A stretch of 64,000 nucleotides of DNA from Pseudohalocynthiibacter aestuariivivens. GTDB lineage: Bacteria > Pseudomonadota > Alphaproteobacteria > Rhodobacterales > Rhodobacteraceae. The DNA is taken from NCBI RefSeq assembly GCF_018457175.1, contig NZ_JAGFNU010000008.1, positions 144,113 through 208,112 of the forward strand, in the 5' to 3' direction. The stretch's first letter is position 1, and every line of letters begins with the position of its first letter. A program made the position numbers and the translations under genes. A model generated the notes under the pieces. It made no database searches. It was given only the letters and a program-made list of their open reading frames with translations, and was not told where the DNA came from. Positions 8,416 to 17,175 of this stretch are shown here, piece by piece.

Positions 8416-10242
8416 ATGCGTTTTGATCTGCCCTGCCCCGTTTTTGATGCCAACGCCAGCCCGGCCAGCGGAAACCTGGGGAAGCTGCCTGAATGGGATC
8501 TCAGCGATCTTTACAAGGGTGAAGACGCTGTCGAACTGACGAACGATATGACCTGGCTGGAAAAAGCCTGTGCAGACTTCGCTGAGAGCTACGAAGGTAA
8601 ACTGAACACGCTTAATGCTGATGGCCTGCTCGGATGCATCGAAGCCTACGAGAAGATTGAAATGATTGCCGGGCGCGTCATGTCTTTTGCGGGTCTACGC
8701 TATTACCAGCTTACAACGGACGGTGGGCGTGCGCAGTTCATGCAAAACTGTCAGGAAAAGATTACCGATTTCACCTCGAAGCTTGTGTTTTTCTCGCTTG
8801 AAATCAACAGGCTAGATGACAGCGCGCTTCAGGCTTTGTTTGACAAGAACGCCGCGCTTGCGCGGTACAAACCTATTTTCGACCGTTTGCGCACGATGAA
8901 GCCTTACCAGCTTTCGGATGAGCTTGAAAAATTTTTGCACGATCAATCCAGCGTCGGGTCTTCGGCTTGGAACAAGCTGTTTGATGAAACCATTGCCGGC
9001 CTCACGTTCGAAATTGAAGGCGAAGAGCTGAACATCGAAGCAACGCTCAATTTCCTGACAGATCAGGATCGCAGCAAACGCGAGGCTGCGACACGTGAAC
9101 TGGCGCGGGTATTTGGTGAAAACGTGAAACTTTTTGGCCGCGTCCACAACACATTAGCCAAGGAAAAAGAGATCGAAGACCGCTGGCGCGGCATGGAAAC
9201 ACCACAGACAGGGCGCCATCTGTCAAACCATGTGGAACCCGAGGTTGTCGAAGCCCTGCGCAATGCGGTTGTCGCCGCTTATCCAAAACTTTCGCACCGT
9301 TACTACGCGCTGAAAGCGAAATGGCTTGGGCTTGATAAAATGCAGGTCTGGGACAGGAACGCCCCCCTGCCCGTCGAAGACGAAAAGATCGTTGGCTGGG
9401 ACGAGGCTGAGAAAACAGTGCTCGACGCCTATTCTGATTTTGCACCCGAAATGGCCGAAATCGCCAAGCCATTCTTTACCGACGGCTGGATTGATGCCGA
9501 AGTAAAACCCGGCAAAGCCCCCGGTGCCTTTGCACACCCGACCGTAACCAACGTGCATCCCTACGTGATGCTGAACTATCTTGGTAAACCCCGCGATGTG
9601 ATGACGCTGGCGCATGAACTTGGGCACGGCGTACATCAGGTTCTTGCTGCAGATCAGGGCGAACTTCTGTCGTCAACGCCGCTTACTTTGGCTGAAACCG
9701 CAAGCGTTTTTGGCGAAATGCTGACCTTCCGCAAACTGCTGGCAGGCGCAAAAACCGACGGAGCGCGTAAAACGCTTTTGGCCGGCAAGGTCGAAGACAT
9801 GATCAACACGGTGGTCCGCCAGATTGCGTTTTATGATTTTGAGTGCAAACTTCACGCTGCCCGTGCTGGTGGTGAACTGACGCCCGAAGATATCAACGCG
9901 CTCTGGATGTCTGTTCAGGCCGAAAGTCTGGGTCCTGTTTTCGAGTACATGGACGGCTATGAAACCTTCTGGAGCTATATTCCGCATTTTGTGCATTCGC
10001 CGTTTTACGTTTATGCCTATGCCTTTGGCGACGGCCTCGTGAATGCGCTTTATGCGGTTTACGAAGAAGGTGATGCAGACTTTCAGGAGAAGTATTTCAA
10101 GATGCTGAAAGCAGGTGGCTCCATGCATCACAAAGAACTGCTTGCACCCTTCGGTCTTGACGCCTCTGACCCGAAATTCTGGGAAAAGGGGCTCTCAATG
10201 ATTTCAGGTATGATTGACGAGCTTGAAGCAATGGAAGGCTGA
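8416..10242 (+). CDS. pepF: M3 family oligoendopeptidase F
   Basis: A 608-residue cytoplasmic zinc metallopeptidase that cuts short peptides. The zinc motif HELGH is at residues 400-404 (His400, Glu401, His404) with the downstream Glu in TLAETASVFGE supplying the third ligand. The N-terminal half is the helical oligoendopeptidase domain (residues 30-190). Length fits the clade 3 M3B enzymes. It is a single gene ending in a strong terminator shared with rpoH, which converges on it. Confidence 0.93.
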   Translation: MRFDLPCPVFDANASPASGNLGKLPEWDLSDLYKGEDAVELTNDMTWLEKACADFAESYEGKLNTLNADGLLGCIEAYEKIEMIAGRVMSFAGLRYYQLTTDGGRAQFMQNCQEKITDFTSKLVFFSLEINRLDDSALQALFDKNAALARYKPIFDRLRTMKPYQLSDELEKFLHDQSSVGSSAWNKLFDETIAGLTFEIEGEELNIEATLNFLTDQDRSKREAATRELARVFGENVKLFGRVHNTLAKEKEIEDRWRGMETPQTGRHLSNHVEPEVVEALRNAVVAAYPKLSHRYYALKAKWLGLDKMQVWDRNAPLPVEDEKIVGWDEAEKTVLDAYSDFAPEMAEIAKPFFTDGWIDAEVKPGKAPGAFAHPTVTNVHPYVMLNYLGKPRDVMTLAHELGHGVHQVLAADQGELLSSTPLTLAETASVFGEMLTFRKLLAGAKTDGARKTLLAGKVEDMINTVVRQIAFYDFECKLHAARAGGELTPEDINALWMSVQAESLGPVFEYMDGYETFWSYIPHFVHSPFYVYAYAFGDGLVNALYAVYEEGDADFQEKYFKMLKAGGSMHHKELLAPFGLDASDPKFWEKGLSMISGMIDELEAMEG

Positions 10243-10283
10243 GACGCCAAAACCAAGAAGTTTCTCATTGCTATGCAAGATAC

Positions 10284-10334
10284 AAAAAGCCCGGCCAGAT
10301 GCTCTCAAAGCTTCCACTGGCCGGGCAATTTTTA
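10284..10334. terminator. Bidirectional intrinsic terminator between pepF and rpoH
   Basis: A perfect 10-bp stem, GCCCGGCCAG (10289-10298) with CTGGCCGGGC (10317-10326), loop of 18 nt. Plus strand: followed by AATTTTT, which runs into the antisense of the rpoH stop codon. Minus strand: followed by CTTTTTGTAT. It should stop transcription from both sides. Confidence 0.85.
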
Positions 10335-11228
10335 GGTGCTTTCCAGAATACCCTTTGAGCGGGCCAATTCACGCATACGTTTTTGCAGCTTTTCAAAAGC
10401 GCGCACTTCGATCTGGCGAATACGTTCGCGGCTAACGTTATATTGGCCTGAAAGTTCTTCCAGCGTAAGCGGCTGGTCTTGCAGGCGGCGCTGCATAAGA
10501 ATGTCACGCTCGCGCTCATTCAGCACATCCATGGCCTCTGACAACAGTTCGCGCCGAACTTCAAGCTCGTCTCGCGCCTCATAGTCACCTGCCTGATCAG
10601 CGTCTTCGTCTTCCAGCCAATCCTGCCATTGCATCGTGCCTTCGCCTTCAGAGCCGACTACAGCGTTCAATGACGCGTCCCCGCCCGACAGACGCCGGTT
10701 CATCGAGATGACCTCGTTTTCGGTCACATTCAGATCCGTCGCGATTCTGGTGAGGTGATCAGGCGTAAGATCCCCTTCTTCCAAAGCGCCGATACGGCTT
10801 TTGGCCTTGCGCAGATTGAAAAATAGCTTTTTCTGTGCCGATGTCGTCCCAAGCTTTACAAGTGACCAGGAGCGCAGCACATATTCCTGAATCGAGGCGC
10901 GAATCCACCACATCGCGTAAGTCGCGAGGCGAAAGCCTTTTTCCGGGTCAAAGCGTTTCACAGCCTGCATCAGGCCAACATTCGCCTCGGAAATCACTTC
11001 TGCTTGCGGCAACCCGTAGCCACGGTAACCCATCGCAATCTTTGCGGCCAAACGCAGGTGCGATGTGACGAGCCTGTGCGCGGCTTCACTATCTTCGCGT
11101 TCGACCCAGCTTTTGGCCAGCATGTATTCTTCTTCCGGCTCCAAAAGCGGGAATTTACGGATTTCCTGTAAATAGCGGTTCAAGCCTTGTTCCGGCGATG
11201 GTGCCGGTAGCGTTGTATAATTGCTCAT
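10332..11228 (-). CDS. rpoH: RNA polymerase heat-shock sigma factor (sigma-32)
   Basis: A 298-residue group 3 sigma factor directing heat and stress genes. It has the region 2 core LRLAAKIAMGYRGYGLP and YAMWWIRASIQEYVLRSW, the RpoH box QKKLFFNLRK that distinguishes RpoH from RpoD, and a region 4 helix-turn-helix with [19 protein letters not shown] start at the ATG at 11228 (MSNYTTLPAP), preceded by an AGGAAGG-like site, not at the longer upstream frame. Rhodobacterales usually carry two RpoH paralogues; which one this is cannot be decided from sequence alone. Confidence 0.93.
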   Translation of the reverse strand: MSNYTTLPAPSPEQGLNRYLQEIRKFPLLEPEEEYMLAKSWVEREDSEAAHRLVTSHLRLAAKIAMGYRGYGLPQAEVISEANVGLMQAVKRFDPEKGFRLATYAMWWIRASIQEYVLRSWSLVKLGTTSAQKKLFFNLRKAKSRIGALEEGDLTPDHLTRIATDLNVTENEVISMNRRLSGGDASLNAVVGSEGEGTMQWQDWLEDEDADQAGDYEARDELEVRRELLSEAMDVLNERERDILMQRRLQDQPLTLEELSGQYNVSRERIRQIEVRAFEKLQKRMRELARSKGILEST

Positions 11229-11386
11229 TTTGCGGCCCCTATTCCTTCCTCTTGCCCTCATGTATAGGGCATTAACATAGCATTAACTAAGTATCCAAGC
11301 ACTCGGTTTCAAGGTCGAAATCGTTACCAAACAAGATTACCACAAACTGTGAACACCAGATGTCAAATGCCAGTGATTGAAACGTA

Positions 11387-12445
11387 TTATCGCGAAACTG
11401 TTACGGATGTTTCACCCCGCAATGAAGCGACCAACTGTTGCATATCATCCGGTAAAGGGGCTGAAAAGCGAAGCACTTCGCCTGTAACAGGATGCTTGAA
11501 CCCCAAAGTCGCAGCATGCAGCGCCTGACGCGGAAAATGTTTGGCGGCCTCGGTTCCTGCTTCGCCCACGGCCTTCAGCGCCAGTTTGCGCCGCCCTCCG
11601 TAGGTTGGATCCCCTATAAGGCCATGCCCCGCATGCGCCATATGAACCCTGATCTGGTGCGTCCGACCTGTTTCCAGCCAGCATTCCACCAGAGACGCAA
11701 CAGTCGGCGTACCAAAGGTTTCGACAATCCGCGCACGTGTAACCGCATGACGTCCACCTGAAAAAAGAACTGCCTGTTTCTGGCGATCATGTTTGTGACG
11801 CGCGAGCTGTGTTGTAATCCGCATGATGTTGCCAGTTTCAAAGCTAACGCCTTTTGTGCCACGCACACGCGGGTCCGCAGCGTCCGGTGCACCGTAAACA
11901 ACCGCCAGATAGTGCCGTTCAACGCTATGTTTTTCAAACTGCTCAGCCAGCCCATGATGCGCCTTGTCTGATTTGGCAACGACGAGCAAACCAGAGGTAT
12001 CTTTGTCGATCCTGTGTACGATTCCAGGGCGTTTAGACCCGCCAACGCCCGACAGCGTATCACCGCAATGCGCGAGCAGCGCATTTACCAGCGTACCCGA
12101 TGGTGTTCCCGGTGCCGGATGAACGACCATGCCAACAGGTTTGTTCACAACAATAAGATCGTCATCTTCATAGACCACATCAAGCGCGATATCCTCGGGC
12201 TTCATGTGGGTTTCCTCCGCAATCGGAATTTCTATGGTAATCTCATCTCCTTCGGAAACCTTTGCCTTGGGGTCAGTCAATTTTTCACCACCCCGCGACA
12301 CGGCACCCGCCCCGATCAGTTTCACCAGCCTTGAGCGCGAAAGCGACGCTTCCTCTGGCACGTCACGCGAAAGCGCCTTATCAAGGCGGGGCGGCGGATC
12401 AGCCGCAATCACGACCGTGATGATAGAAAGGGATGGCTTGGCCAT
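11387..12445 (-). CDS. rluD: RluD-family 23S rRNA pseudouridine synthase
   Basis: A 352-residue enzyme that isomerises uridines in helix 69 of 23S rRNA. An S4 domain occupies residues 15-75 and the catalytic domain follows, with VVNKPVGMVVHP and the active-site HRIDKDTSG, catalytic Asp147. The C-terminal GRTHQIRVH motif is present. The longest frame extends upstream to 12565, but the ATG at 12445 gives the usual N-terminus. That start codon overlaps, on the other strand, the start of the small membrane protein gene that diverges from it. Confidence 0.92.
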   Translation of the reverse strand: MAKPSLSIITVVIAADPPPRLDKALSRDVPEEASLSRSRLVKLIGAGAVSRGGEKLTDPKAKVSEGDEITIEIPIAEETHMKPEDIALDVVYEDDDLIVVNKPVGMVVHPAPGTPSGTLVNALLAHCGDTLSGVGGSKRPGIVHRIDKDTSGLLVVAKSDKAHHGLAEQFEKHSVERHYLAVVYGAPDAADPRVRGTKGVSFETGNIMRITTQLARHKHDRQKQAVLFSGGRHAVTRARIVETFGTPTVASLVECWLETGRTHQIRVHMAHAGHGLIGDPTYGGRRKLALKAVGEAGTEAAKHFPRQALHAATLGFKHPVTGEVLRFSAPLPDDMQQLVASLRGETSVTVSR

Positions 12446-12755
12446 GGACGATGCTCCGACACCGGAAGAGCTTCCGGCAAACCTGAAATTTCTGCGCCTG
12501 TTGGTGACCGTTCTGACCGGCACTATGATTGCGGGACTTGTAATCATCATCGCGTTGTTTGTCATCCGCTTCAGTGAGAAACCTGTAGCTCAGTCTGCAC
12601 CACTACCAGAGGCAATCACTTTACCGGATGGCACCACAGCCACAGCCTTTACACAAGGGCGCGACTGGTATGCAGTCGTCACCGCAAGCGACGAAATCCT
12701 GATCTTTGATCGCACGTCTGGCACCTTGCGCCAGACGATCCGTATAGAACCCTAG
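12444..12755 (+). CDS. Small single-pass membrane protein (DUF6476-like)
   Basis: A 103-residue protein with one membrane segment at about residues 20-45 (LRLLVTVLTGTMIAG then IIALFVIRF) and a C-terminal soluble part ending DRTSGTLRQTI. It resembles a small family that I recall next to rluD in Rhodobacteraceae; function unknown. Its ATG (12444-12446) overlaps the rluD start (12443-12445 antisense) within a single CATG, so upstream signals of each gene lie in the other's coding sequence. It ends overlapping the DEAD-box helicase stop by 4 bp. Confidence 0.75.
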   Translation: MDDAPTPEELPANLKFLRLLVTVLTGTMIAGLVIIIALFVIRFSEKPVAQSAPLPEAITLPDGTTATAFTQGRDWYAVVTASDEILIFDRTSGTLRQTIRIEP

Positions 12756-14926
12756 TCGCGTGGTTTGATCTTGCTTTTTGGTTTTGATCCGCCTGCGCGC
12801 GCTTTTGATTTTGGCGCTTTGAACGACTTGCTGGGGTCGCTGTAGGCGCTTCCCTTACGCTTCGGTTTGCCAGGCGGTGTTCCGCCTGCATTTCCCGCAG
12901 GTTTAGGGCCCGATTTCGTAAAAGGCTTGCCCGCAGGTTTGTCACCAAAACCACCAGATTTCGCATCAGATTTTACGCCTGGCTTCCCACTGTACTTTGC
13001 GCCCGGGGTTTTTGAAACATGGCGTGCTTTGCGCGGCGCATTTTCTGCTGGCTCAGCTCTATTTGATGCCTCAGAACCCGGACGTCGCGGTGCTGCGTCG
13101 GCTGCGCCCCCAAATTTCGACTCCCATTGCTTTGCTGGCTTGGCACGGGGCTTGTCCGCATACGCAGGCCGTGGCGCGCGTTCTGCTTTCTCGGGTTTTC
13201 CGGGCTTTGTAAATTTACCGGGCTTAACCCGTTCTTCATTCGTTTTGTCACCACGAGGCTTGCCGAAAGGCTTCTTGTACCTTTCTTTTGGCGCTCCATC
13301 GCGAGGTTTAAAACTAGATTGACCCGCTGGCGGACCATCCATTTCCGTTACTTTGATGCCATCTTCCAGTTCGGCCTTCGGGCCAAGGGACCCAAAGAAT
13401 TTTTCGGCGATGCTATGTTCCAACTCTACGCTGGTTTCATTCTGCTGCATCCGGATCGCACCAATATCGTCCTTGGTAATGTCTCCGGCACGGCACAGCA
13501 TCGGTAAAATCCAGCGCGGCTCTGCACGCTGATCACGCCCGATCGAAAGCCTGATCCAGGTGCTTTTTGCAAATCCTTCACGCGCTTTGCGCTGTTCCGG
13601 CGCTGCGCCAAGATCGAGTGTTTGTAATTCTTCTGGCGCTGATCTGCGCGACTGATGCAATTGAACATAGGCCGTCGCAATCTGTTCCGGTGAAAACCGT
13701 TCCAGTAATTCTTTCGTCAAGGTGGTCAGTTCCAACTCTGAACTGGCCGCAGCAGCCATATCTGCAATCAAGCGTTCGTCATCCCGCGCGCTGACCTCGG
13801 CGGCGGTGGGCGGGTTTGCCCAAGAGGCGTTGATTTTGGCAAATTGCAGCAAGCGCTCTGCTTTCTTGCGCGCCCGGACGGGAACAATAATCGCGCTAAC
13901 CCCTTTTTGGCCAGCGCGGCCAGTTCTGCCTGATCTGTGCAACAATGCTTCTTTGTTTTGCGGCAGGTCAGCGTGCACGACGAGCTCGAGCCCCGGCAGG
14001 TCGATCCCACGCGCCGCAACATCCGTTGCAATACAGACCTGAGCACGTCCGTCCCGCAAGGCTTGCAAGGCATGGCTGCGCTCTGTCTGGCTCAATTCTC
14101 CAGACAACGCGACGACAGTAAAACCGCGGTTGTTGAACCGCGCAGTCAAATGCGTCACCGCCGCTCGGGTTGCACAAAAAACGATGGCTGTTGGCGCATC
14201 ATAGTAGCGCAGCACGTTAATAATGGCGTTTTCACGATCTTTATCCGTTGTCACCAGCGCGCGGTATTCAATATCGACATGCTGTTTCTGCTCTGCAGTT
14301 GTTGAAATACGCCGCGCATTGTTTTGATAGGTCTGCGCAAGTTGTGCGATTTGCTTTGGCACGGTTGCAGAAAACATCAATGTACGCCGGTCTTCCGGAG
14401 CCGCACCCAGAATAAACTCCAGGTCCTCGCGAAACCCGAGGTCAAGCATTTCGTCTGCTTCATCGAGAACCGCAGCGCGCAGCTCGCTCATATCAAGAGA
14501 GCCGCGTTCAATGTGGTCGCGCAAACGACCCGGCGTTCCAACGATAATATGTGCGCCCTTGTCGAGCATCCGCCTTTGCGTGCGCATGTCCATCCCACCG
14601 ACACAAGAACCGATGCGTGCACCTGTTTCCGCAAACAACCACTGCAATTCACGTTCGACTTGCAAAGCCAGTTCGCGCGTCGGCGCAACGACCAGAGCCA
14701 GAGGAGCCCCTGCCCGCTCAAAACGTTCTTCTTCCCCCAGCAACGTTGGCGCCAGCGCAAACCCGAATGCAACTGTTTTGCCCGAACCCGTCTGAGCAGA
14801 GACCAGCAGGTCGCGCTCTTCGAGGTCTGGCTCCAAGATCGCTTCCTGTATCGGAGTCAACGCTGTGTATCCACGCGCGACCAGCGCTCGGGACAGCGGC
14901 GCGGGGATGCCTTCAAATTCAGTCAT
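12752..14926 (-). CDS. DEAD-box RNA helicase with DbpA-type RNA-binding domain
   Basis: A 724-residue ATP-dependent RNA helicase of the CsdA/DeaD group, likely in cold adaptation or ribosome assembly. Q motif GYTALTPIQ, motif I AQTGSGKT (44-51), Ia PTRELA, II DEAD, III SAT, VI HRSGRTGRAG. A DbpA-like RNA-binding domain follows near residues 470-540 (ARDIGAIRM region). The last ~180 residues are a lysine, proline and glycine-rich disordered tail with many GKP repeats. I start at ATG 14926 (MTEFEGIPAP), since the longer frame has no family-like extension. Confidence 0.92.
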   Translation of the reverse strand: MTEFEGIPAPLSRALVARGYTALTPIQEAILEPDLEERDLLVSAQTGSGKTVAFGFALAPTLLGEEERFERAGAPLALVVAPTRELALQVERELQWLFAETGARIGSCVGGMDMRTQRRMLDKGAHIIVGTPGRLRDHIERGSLDMSELRAAVLDEADEMLDLGFREDLEFILGAAPEDRRTLMFSATVPKQIAQLAQTYQNNARRISTTAEQKQHVDIEYRALVTTDKDRENAIINVLRYYDAPTAIVFCATRAAVTHLTARFNNRGFTVVALSGELSQTERSHALQALRDGRAQVCIATDVAARGIDLPGLELVVHADLPQNKEALLHRSGRTGRAGQKGVSAIIVPVRARKKAERLLQFAKINASWANPPTAAEVSARDDERLIADMAAAASSELELTTLTKELLERFSPEQIATAYVQLHQSRRSAPEELQTLDLGAAPEQRKAREGFAKSTWIRLSIGRDQRAEPRWILPMLCRAGDITKDDIGAIRMQQNETSVELEHSIAEKFFGSLGPKAELEDGIKVTEMDGPPAGQSSFKPRDGAPKERYKKPFGKPRGDKTNEERVKPGKFTKPGKPEKAERAPRPAYADKPRAKPAKQWESKFGGAADAAPRRPGSEASNRAEPAENAPRKARHVSKTPGAKYSGKPGVKSDAKSGGFGDKPAGKPFTKSGPKPAGNAGGTPPGKPKRKGSAYSDPSKSFKAPKSKARAGGSKPKSKIKPRD

Positions 14927-15043
14927 TTCGGGTCTTTCAGATACGGAAGCGGGTTTAGCCAGCAGGGAAGCGTGCCTCTTACGCCTGCCCGCCAAAGAAA
15001 GCAATGACCGTTCGGGTAGAGGCGATCTTTACAAGTTTGAGAA

Positions 15044-15120
15044 TGGTACCACCTCCCCGGCTCGAACGGGGGACCTCTTGATCCACAATCAAGCGCTCTA
15101 ACCTACTGAGCTAAGGCGGC
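15044..15120 (-). tRNA. tRNA-His (GTG)
   Basis: A 77-nt tRNA including encoded CCA. The anticodon arm CTTGA-TTGTGGA-TCAAG reads GTG, and the T arm is CCCCG-TTCGAGC-CGGGG. The discriminator is A73 and the base before position 1 is T, so the bacterial G-1:C73 identity pair is absent. That loss is known for many alphaproteobacteria, whose HisRS co-evolved with it. Confidence 0.95.
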
Positions 15121-15129
15121 ACACGCCGT

Positions 15130-15158
15130 GATTTAGCGTTAGCTCTCTTTTAATGCAA
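15130..15158 (-). promoter_or_regulatory. Sigma-70 promoter of tRNA-His
   Basis: On the minus strand TTGCAT (15153-15158) and TAAATC (15130-15135) are separated by exactly 17 nt and lie 9 nt before the tRNA 5' end. Confidence 0.6.
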
Positions 15159-15191
15159 GTGCCAGATTGAAGAACAAGCATATGAATTGCT

Positions 15192-16097
15192 TTATAACGC
15201 AATCTGCCAGTTCTGCGTGACGAGATCCCGACCAAAGGACCGTTCAGGTTTGCTGTCAATCAGTTCAAAGCCAAACTTGCGATAGAGGGCACAGGCGGCC
15301 TCGTGGCTTTCGTGCGTCCAGAGCACCATTTTCTCGTAGCCTTTGCCACGTGCATAACCCATGCACATGTCCAGCATTTTTTGCCCAAGGCCAAGACCGC
15401 GCGCCTGTGGCTCCAGAAAAAACAGCCGCAGTTTTGCGACTTTCCGGCTTTGACGGACGCAAAAAATAGAGCCAAGCCTTTGACCACCCTGCTCTGCGAT
15501 CCAGGCTCTCTCACAATCAGGATCGTGATTTCGCATATACGCCGCCAAAATCTCAGCGACGAGCACCTCAAACTCCGCTTTAAACCCTTCTTCTTCGGCA
15601 TAAAGCTCTGCGTGACGCATAATAATCCAGCCCACATCACCAGTTCTCAGATCGTGAAACTGGACATCGCATTGCTGTTGTTTCGTCAGTACGTTCTCTA
15701 TCGTTGCCATCGCGCCCGTTAATGCGGACTGATCGTTTTCTGAAATCGGCCTTAACATGGTTTCAATTTCGCTGTTTGATCGATGTTGAAGCGTTGCAAT
15801 CTTTTCGTACCCTGCAGGCGACATGGCCAAAAGCCATTGGCGTCGGTCTTTTTTCGACTGCGCCCTCTCAATCCAACCCTCTGTTTCCAGACGTTTTAAA
15901 ATTCTACTCAGGTATCCCTCGTCTAAATTTAAGCTCTCTATCAACTGCCGTGCGGTCATTCCTTGGTTGTTTGAAATCTCGTACAGGACGCGAACTTCGC
16001 TCAGGCTGTGACCGCTGCCCAGATAACTCTTCTCAAGAAGACCCAGATGTCGTGTGTAAAACCTGTTGAATGCTCGAATTCGGGAAACAGTGTTCAT
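15192..16097 (-). CDS. MarR regulator fused to a GNAT acetyltransferase
   Basis: A 301-residue fusion. Residues 1-140 are a MarR winged helix (SEVRVLYEISNNQGMTARQL, then GYLSRILKRLETEGWIER and the wing SKKDRRQWLLAM). Residues 150-300 are an N-acetyltransferase with the acetyl-CoA loop QARGLGLGQKMLD and a C-terminal ALYRKFGFELID. Such fusions are found in several proteobacteria; the ligand and acetyl acceptor are unknown. The start at 16097 is chosen because GGAGG lies at good spacing before this ATG, while the upstream ATG at 16121 has none. Confidence 0.87.
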   Translation of the reverse strand: MNTVSRIRAFNRFYTRHLGLLEKSYLGSGHSLSEVRVLYEISNNQGMTARQLIESLNLDEGYLSRILKRLETEGWIERAQSKKDRRQWLLAMSPAGYEKIATLQHRSNSEIETMLRPISENDQSALTGAMATIENVLTKQQQCDVQFHDLRTGDVGWIIMRHAELYAEEEGFKAEFEVLVAEILAAYMRNHDPDCERAWIAEQGGQRLGSIFCVRQSRKVAKLRLFFLEPQARGLGLGQKMLDMCMGYARGKGYEKMVLWTHESHEAACALYRKFGFELIDSKPERSFGRDLVTQNWQIAL

Positions 16098-16214
16098 CAA
16101 TCCCTCCAGATTTAAGATCACGATTGCCAGTTTCCTTGCCTAAGTCAAGCTTTTGTCGTCTTGCCAGCCCTCACTCTTGGCGCTAGGTCGCACCTATAAA
16201 GAGGAGACACGCCT

Positions 16215-16400
16215 ATGGGTATCGACAGCGAAAGCGACGCCGCCGCAAATCTTCAAATAGGACCTACATCACTTGGAATGGTCCGGATTTACATTGAGGC
16301 AGAAGGCGTCGAACTCCCGCTGGATTTTGATCCGGAAGAGGCGCTTGAGATCGCTGAGGAACTGCGCGTCGCTGCAGAGGCAGTCAAAGCACAGAAATAG
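16215..16400 (+). CDS. Small conserved protein (DUF6324-like)
   Basis: A 61-residue acidic protein with AGAGGAGACACG immediately upstream as ribosome site. The core GMVRIYIEAEGVELPLDFDP is followed by an alpha-helical EEALEIAEELRVAAEAV. I recall similar small proteins annotated DUF6324 in Rhodobacteraceae; function unknown. Its 3' end overlaps mmcB by 17 bp tail to tail. Confidence 0.75.
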   Translation: MGIDSESDAAANLQIGPTSLGMVRIYIEAEGVELPLDFDPEEALEIAEELRVAAEAVKAQK

Positions 16401-16833
16401 CCGCAACGCCCGGATCACGGAAGTCGAGCAACCTCTGTGCTGCATGACGCGCGAACTTATGGGTCAATTGCCTGCGCCTCGGGGCTGCTAGTTTCTCTTC
16501 CGGTCCCATGCGAATGATTTCTGCGTCATAAGCGTCAGCAATCAAAAGCCCGGTTTCATCTGGCAGCAACTCTGTCGGAAACGCCTCATCTACGGCCCAA
16601 AAATATCGATCACACCAATCAAGATATCCCTGCCATTTTTGATCGGTCTGAAAATCAGCGCGGCTCGATTTACACTCAACCACCCAAATTTCACCTTTCG
16701 GACCCAGCGCCATAATATCAACGCGCAAACCCCGTTCCGGGACAAATTCTTCTATTGAAACAAAGTTATGCTGCCGCAGGTGCCGACACACACCGCGCGC
16801 AAGCAATTGACCAGGCTTAAGCGTCTCAATCAT
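16384..16833 (-). CDS. mmcB: MmcB family DNA repair protein
   Basis: A 149-residue PD-(D/E)XK nuclease-like protein of the MmcB family, first linked to mitomycin C resistance in Caulobacter. The core reads RGLRVDIMALGPKGEIWVVECKSSRADF, where Asp and the E-x-K form the putative metal site, then WQGYLDWCDRYFWAV. Length is typical. It converges on the small DUF6324-like gene. Activity is inferred from the family. Confidence 0.85.
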   Translation of the reverse strand: MIETLKPGQLLARGVCRHLRQHNFVSIEEFVPERGLRVDIMALGPKGEIWVVECKSSRADFQTDQKWQGYLDWCDRYFWAVDEAFPTELLPDETGLLIADAYDAEIIRMGPEEKLAAPRRRQLTHKFARHAAQRLLDFRDPGVAAISVL

Positions 16834-16969
16834 AGAAAAAACATGAACAATAGGGGAACATTAAGCAAGTTGTTTTTCAAAACACGTCGACGGACTCATT
16901 TCAAACGCCACATTGCGAAACCCAAAAACAATTCACCGCGACGCTTTTGTAAAATAAGCAAGCATGACC

Positions 16970-16998
16970 TTGCCCCGCAGCTCCGACACCCATAGATA
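16970..16998 (+). promoter_or_regulatory. Sigma-70 promoter of the candidate 6S RNA
   Basis: TTGCCC (16970-16975) and TAGATA (16993-16998) are separated by 17 nt. The predicted start, about 7 nt downstream, coincides with the 5' side of the closing helix of the structured RNA that follows. Confidence 0.55.
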
Positions 16999-17004
16999 GG
17001 GGAT

Positions 17005-17170
17005 CGGCGGGTTCTGCCCTTCTCGTATCCTGAGGTCAAATTCCAGTGGCCTTAAGCAACTCCGAGGGAGCTGGCTCTGTTCAGATCCTGGTCCGATTAC
17101 CCGGCGCCCACCTGTAAAACCAGGTCCTCGGGAATTAGCTTACCTCAACGGCTGCGGCGGGCCCGCCACT
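17005..17170 (+). ncRNA. ssrS: Candidate 6S RNA
   Basis: A GC-rich, non-coding stretch of about 165 nt that folds into one long rod. Nested helices seen by eye: 17006-17013 with 17160-17167, 17015-17018 with 17156-17159, 17031-17036 with 17142-17147, 17062-17067 with 17126-17131, and 17087-17092 with 17119-17124. The asymmetric unpaired middle (17037-17061 against 17132-17141) resembles the 6S central bubble, and the 3' part GGCTGCGGCGG recalls the 3' closing region of enterobacterial 6S. 6S RNA mimics an open promoter and sequesters the sigma-70 holoenzyme. Length, rod shape and a preceding promoter support the call, but I cannot run the covariance model. The zapA/ygfA neighbours often seen beside ssrS are absent. 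Confidence 0.6.
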
Positions 17171-17175
17171 CACGT

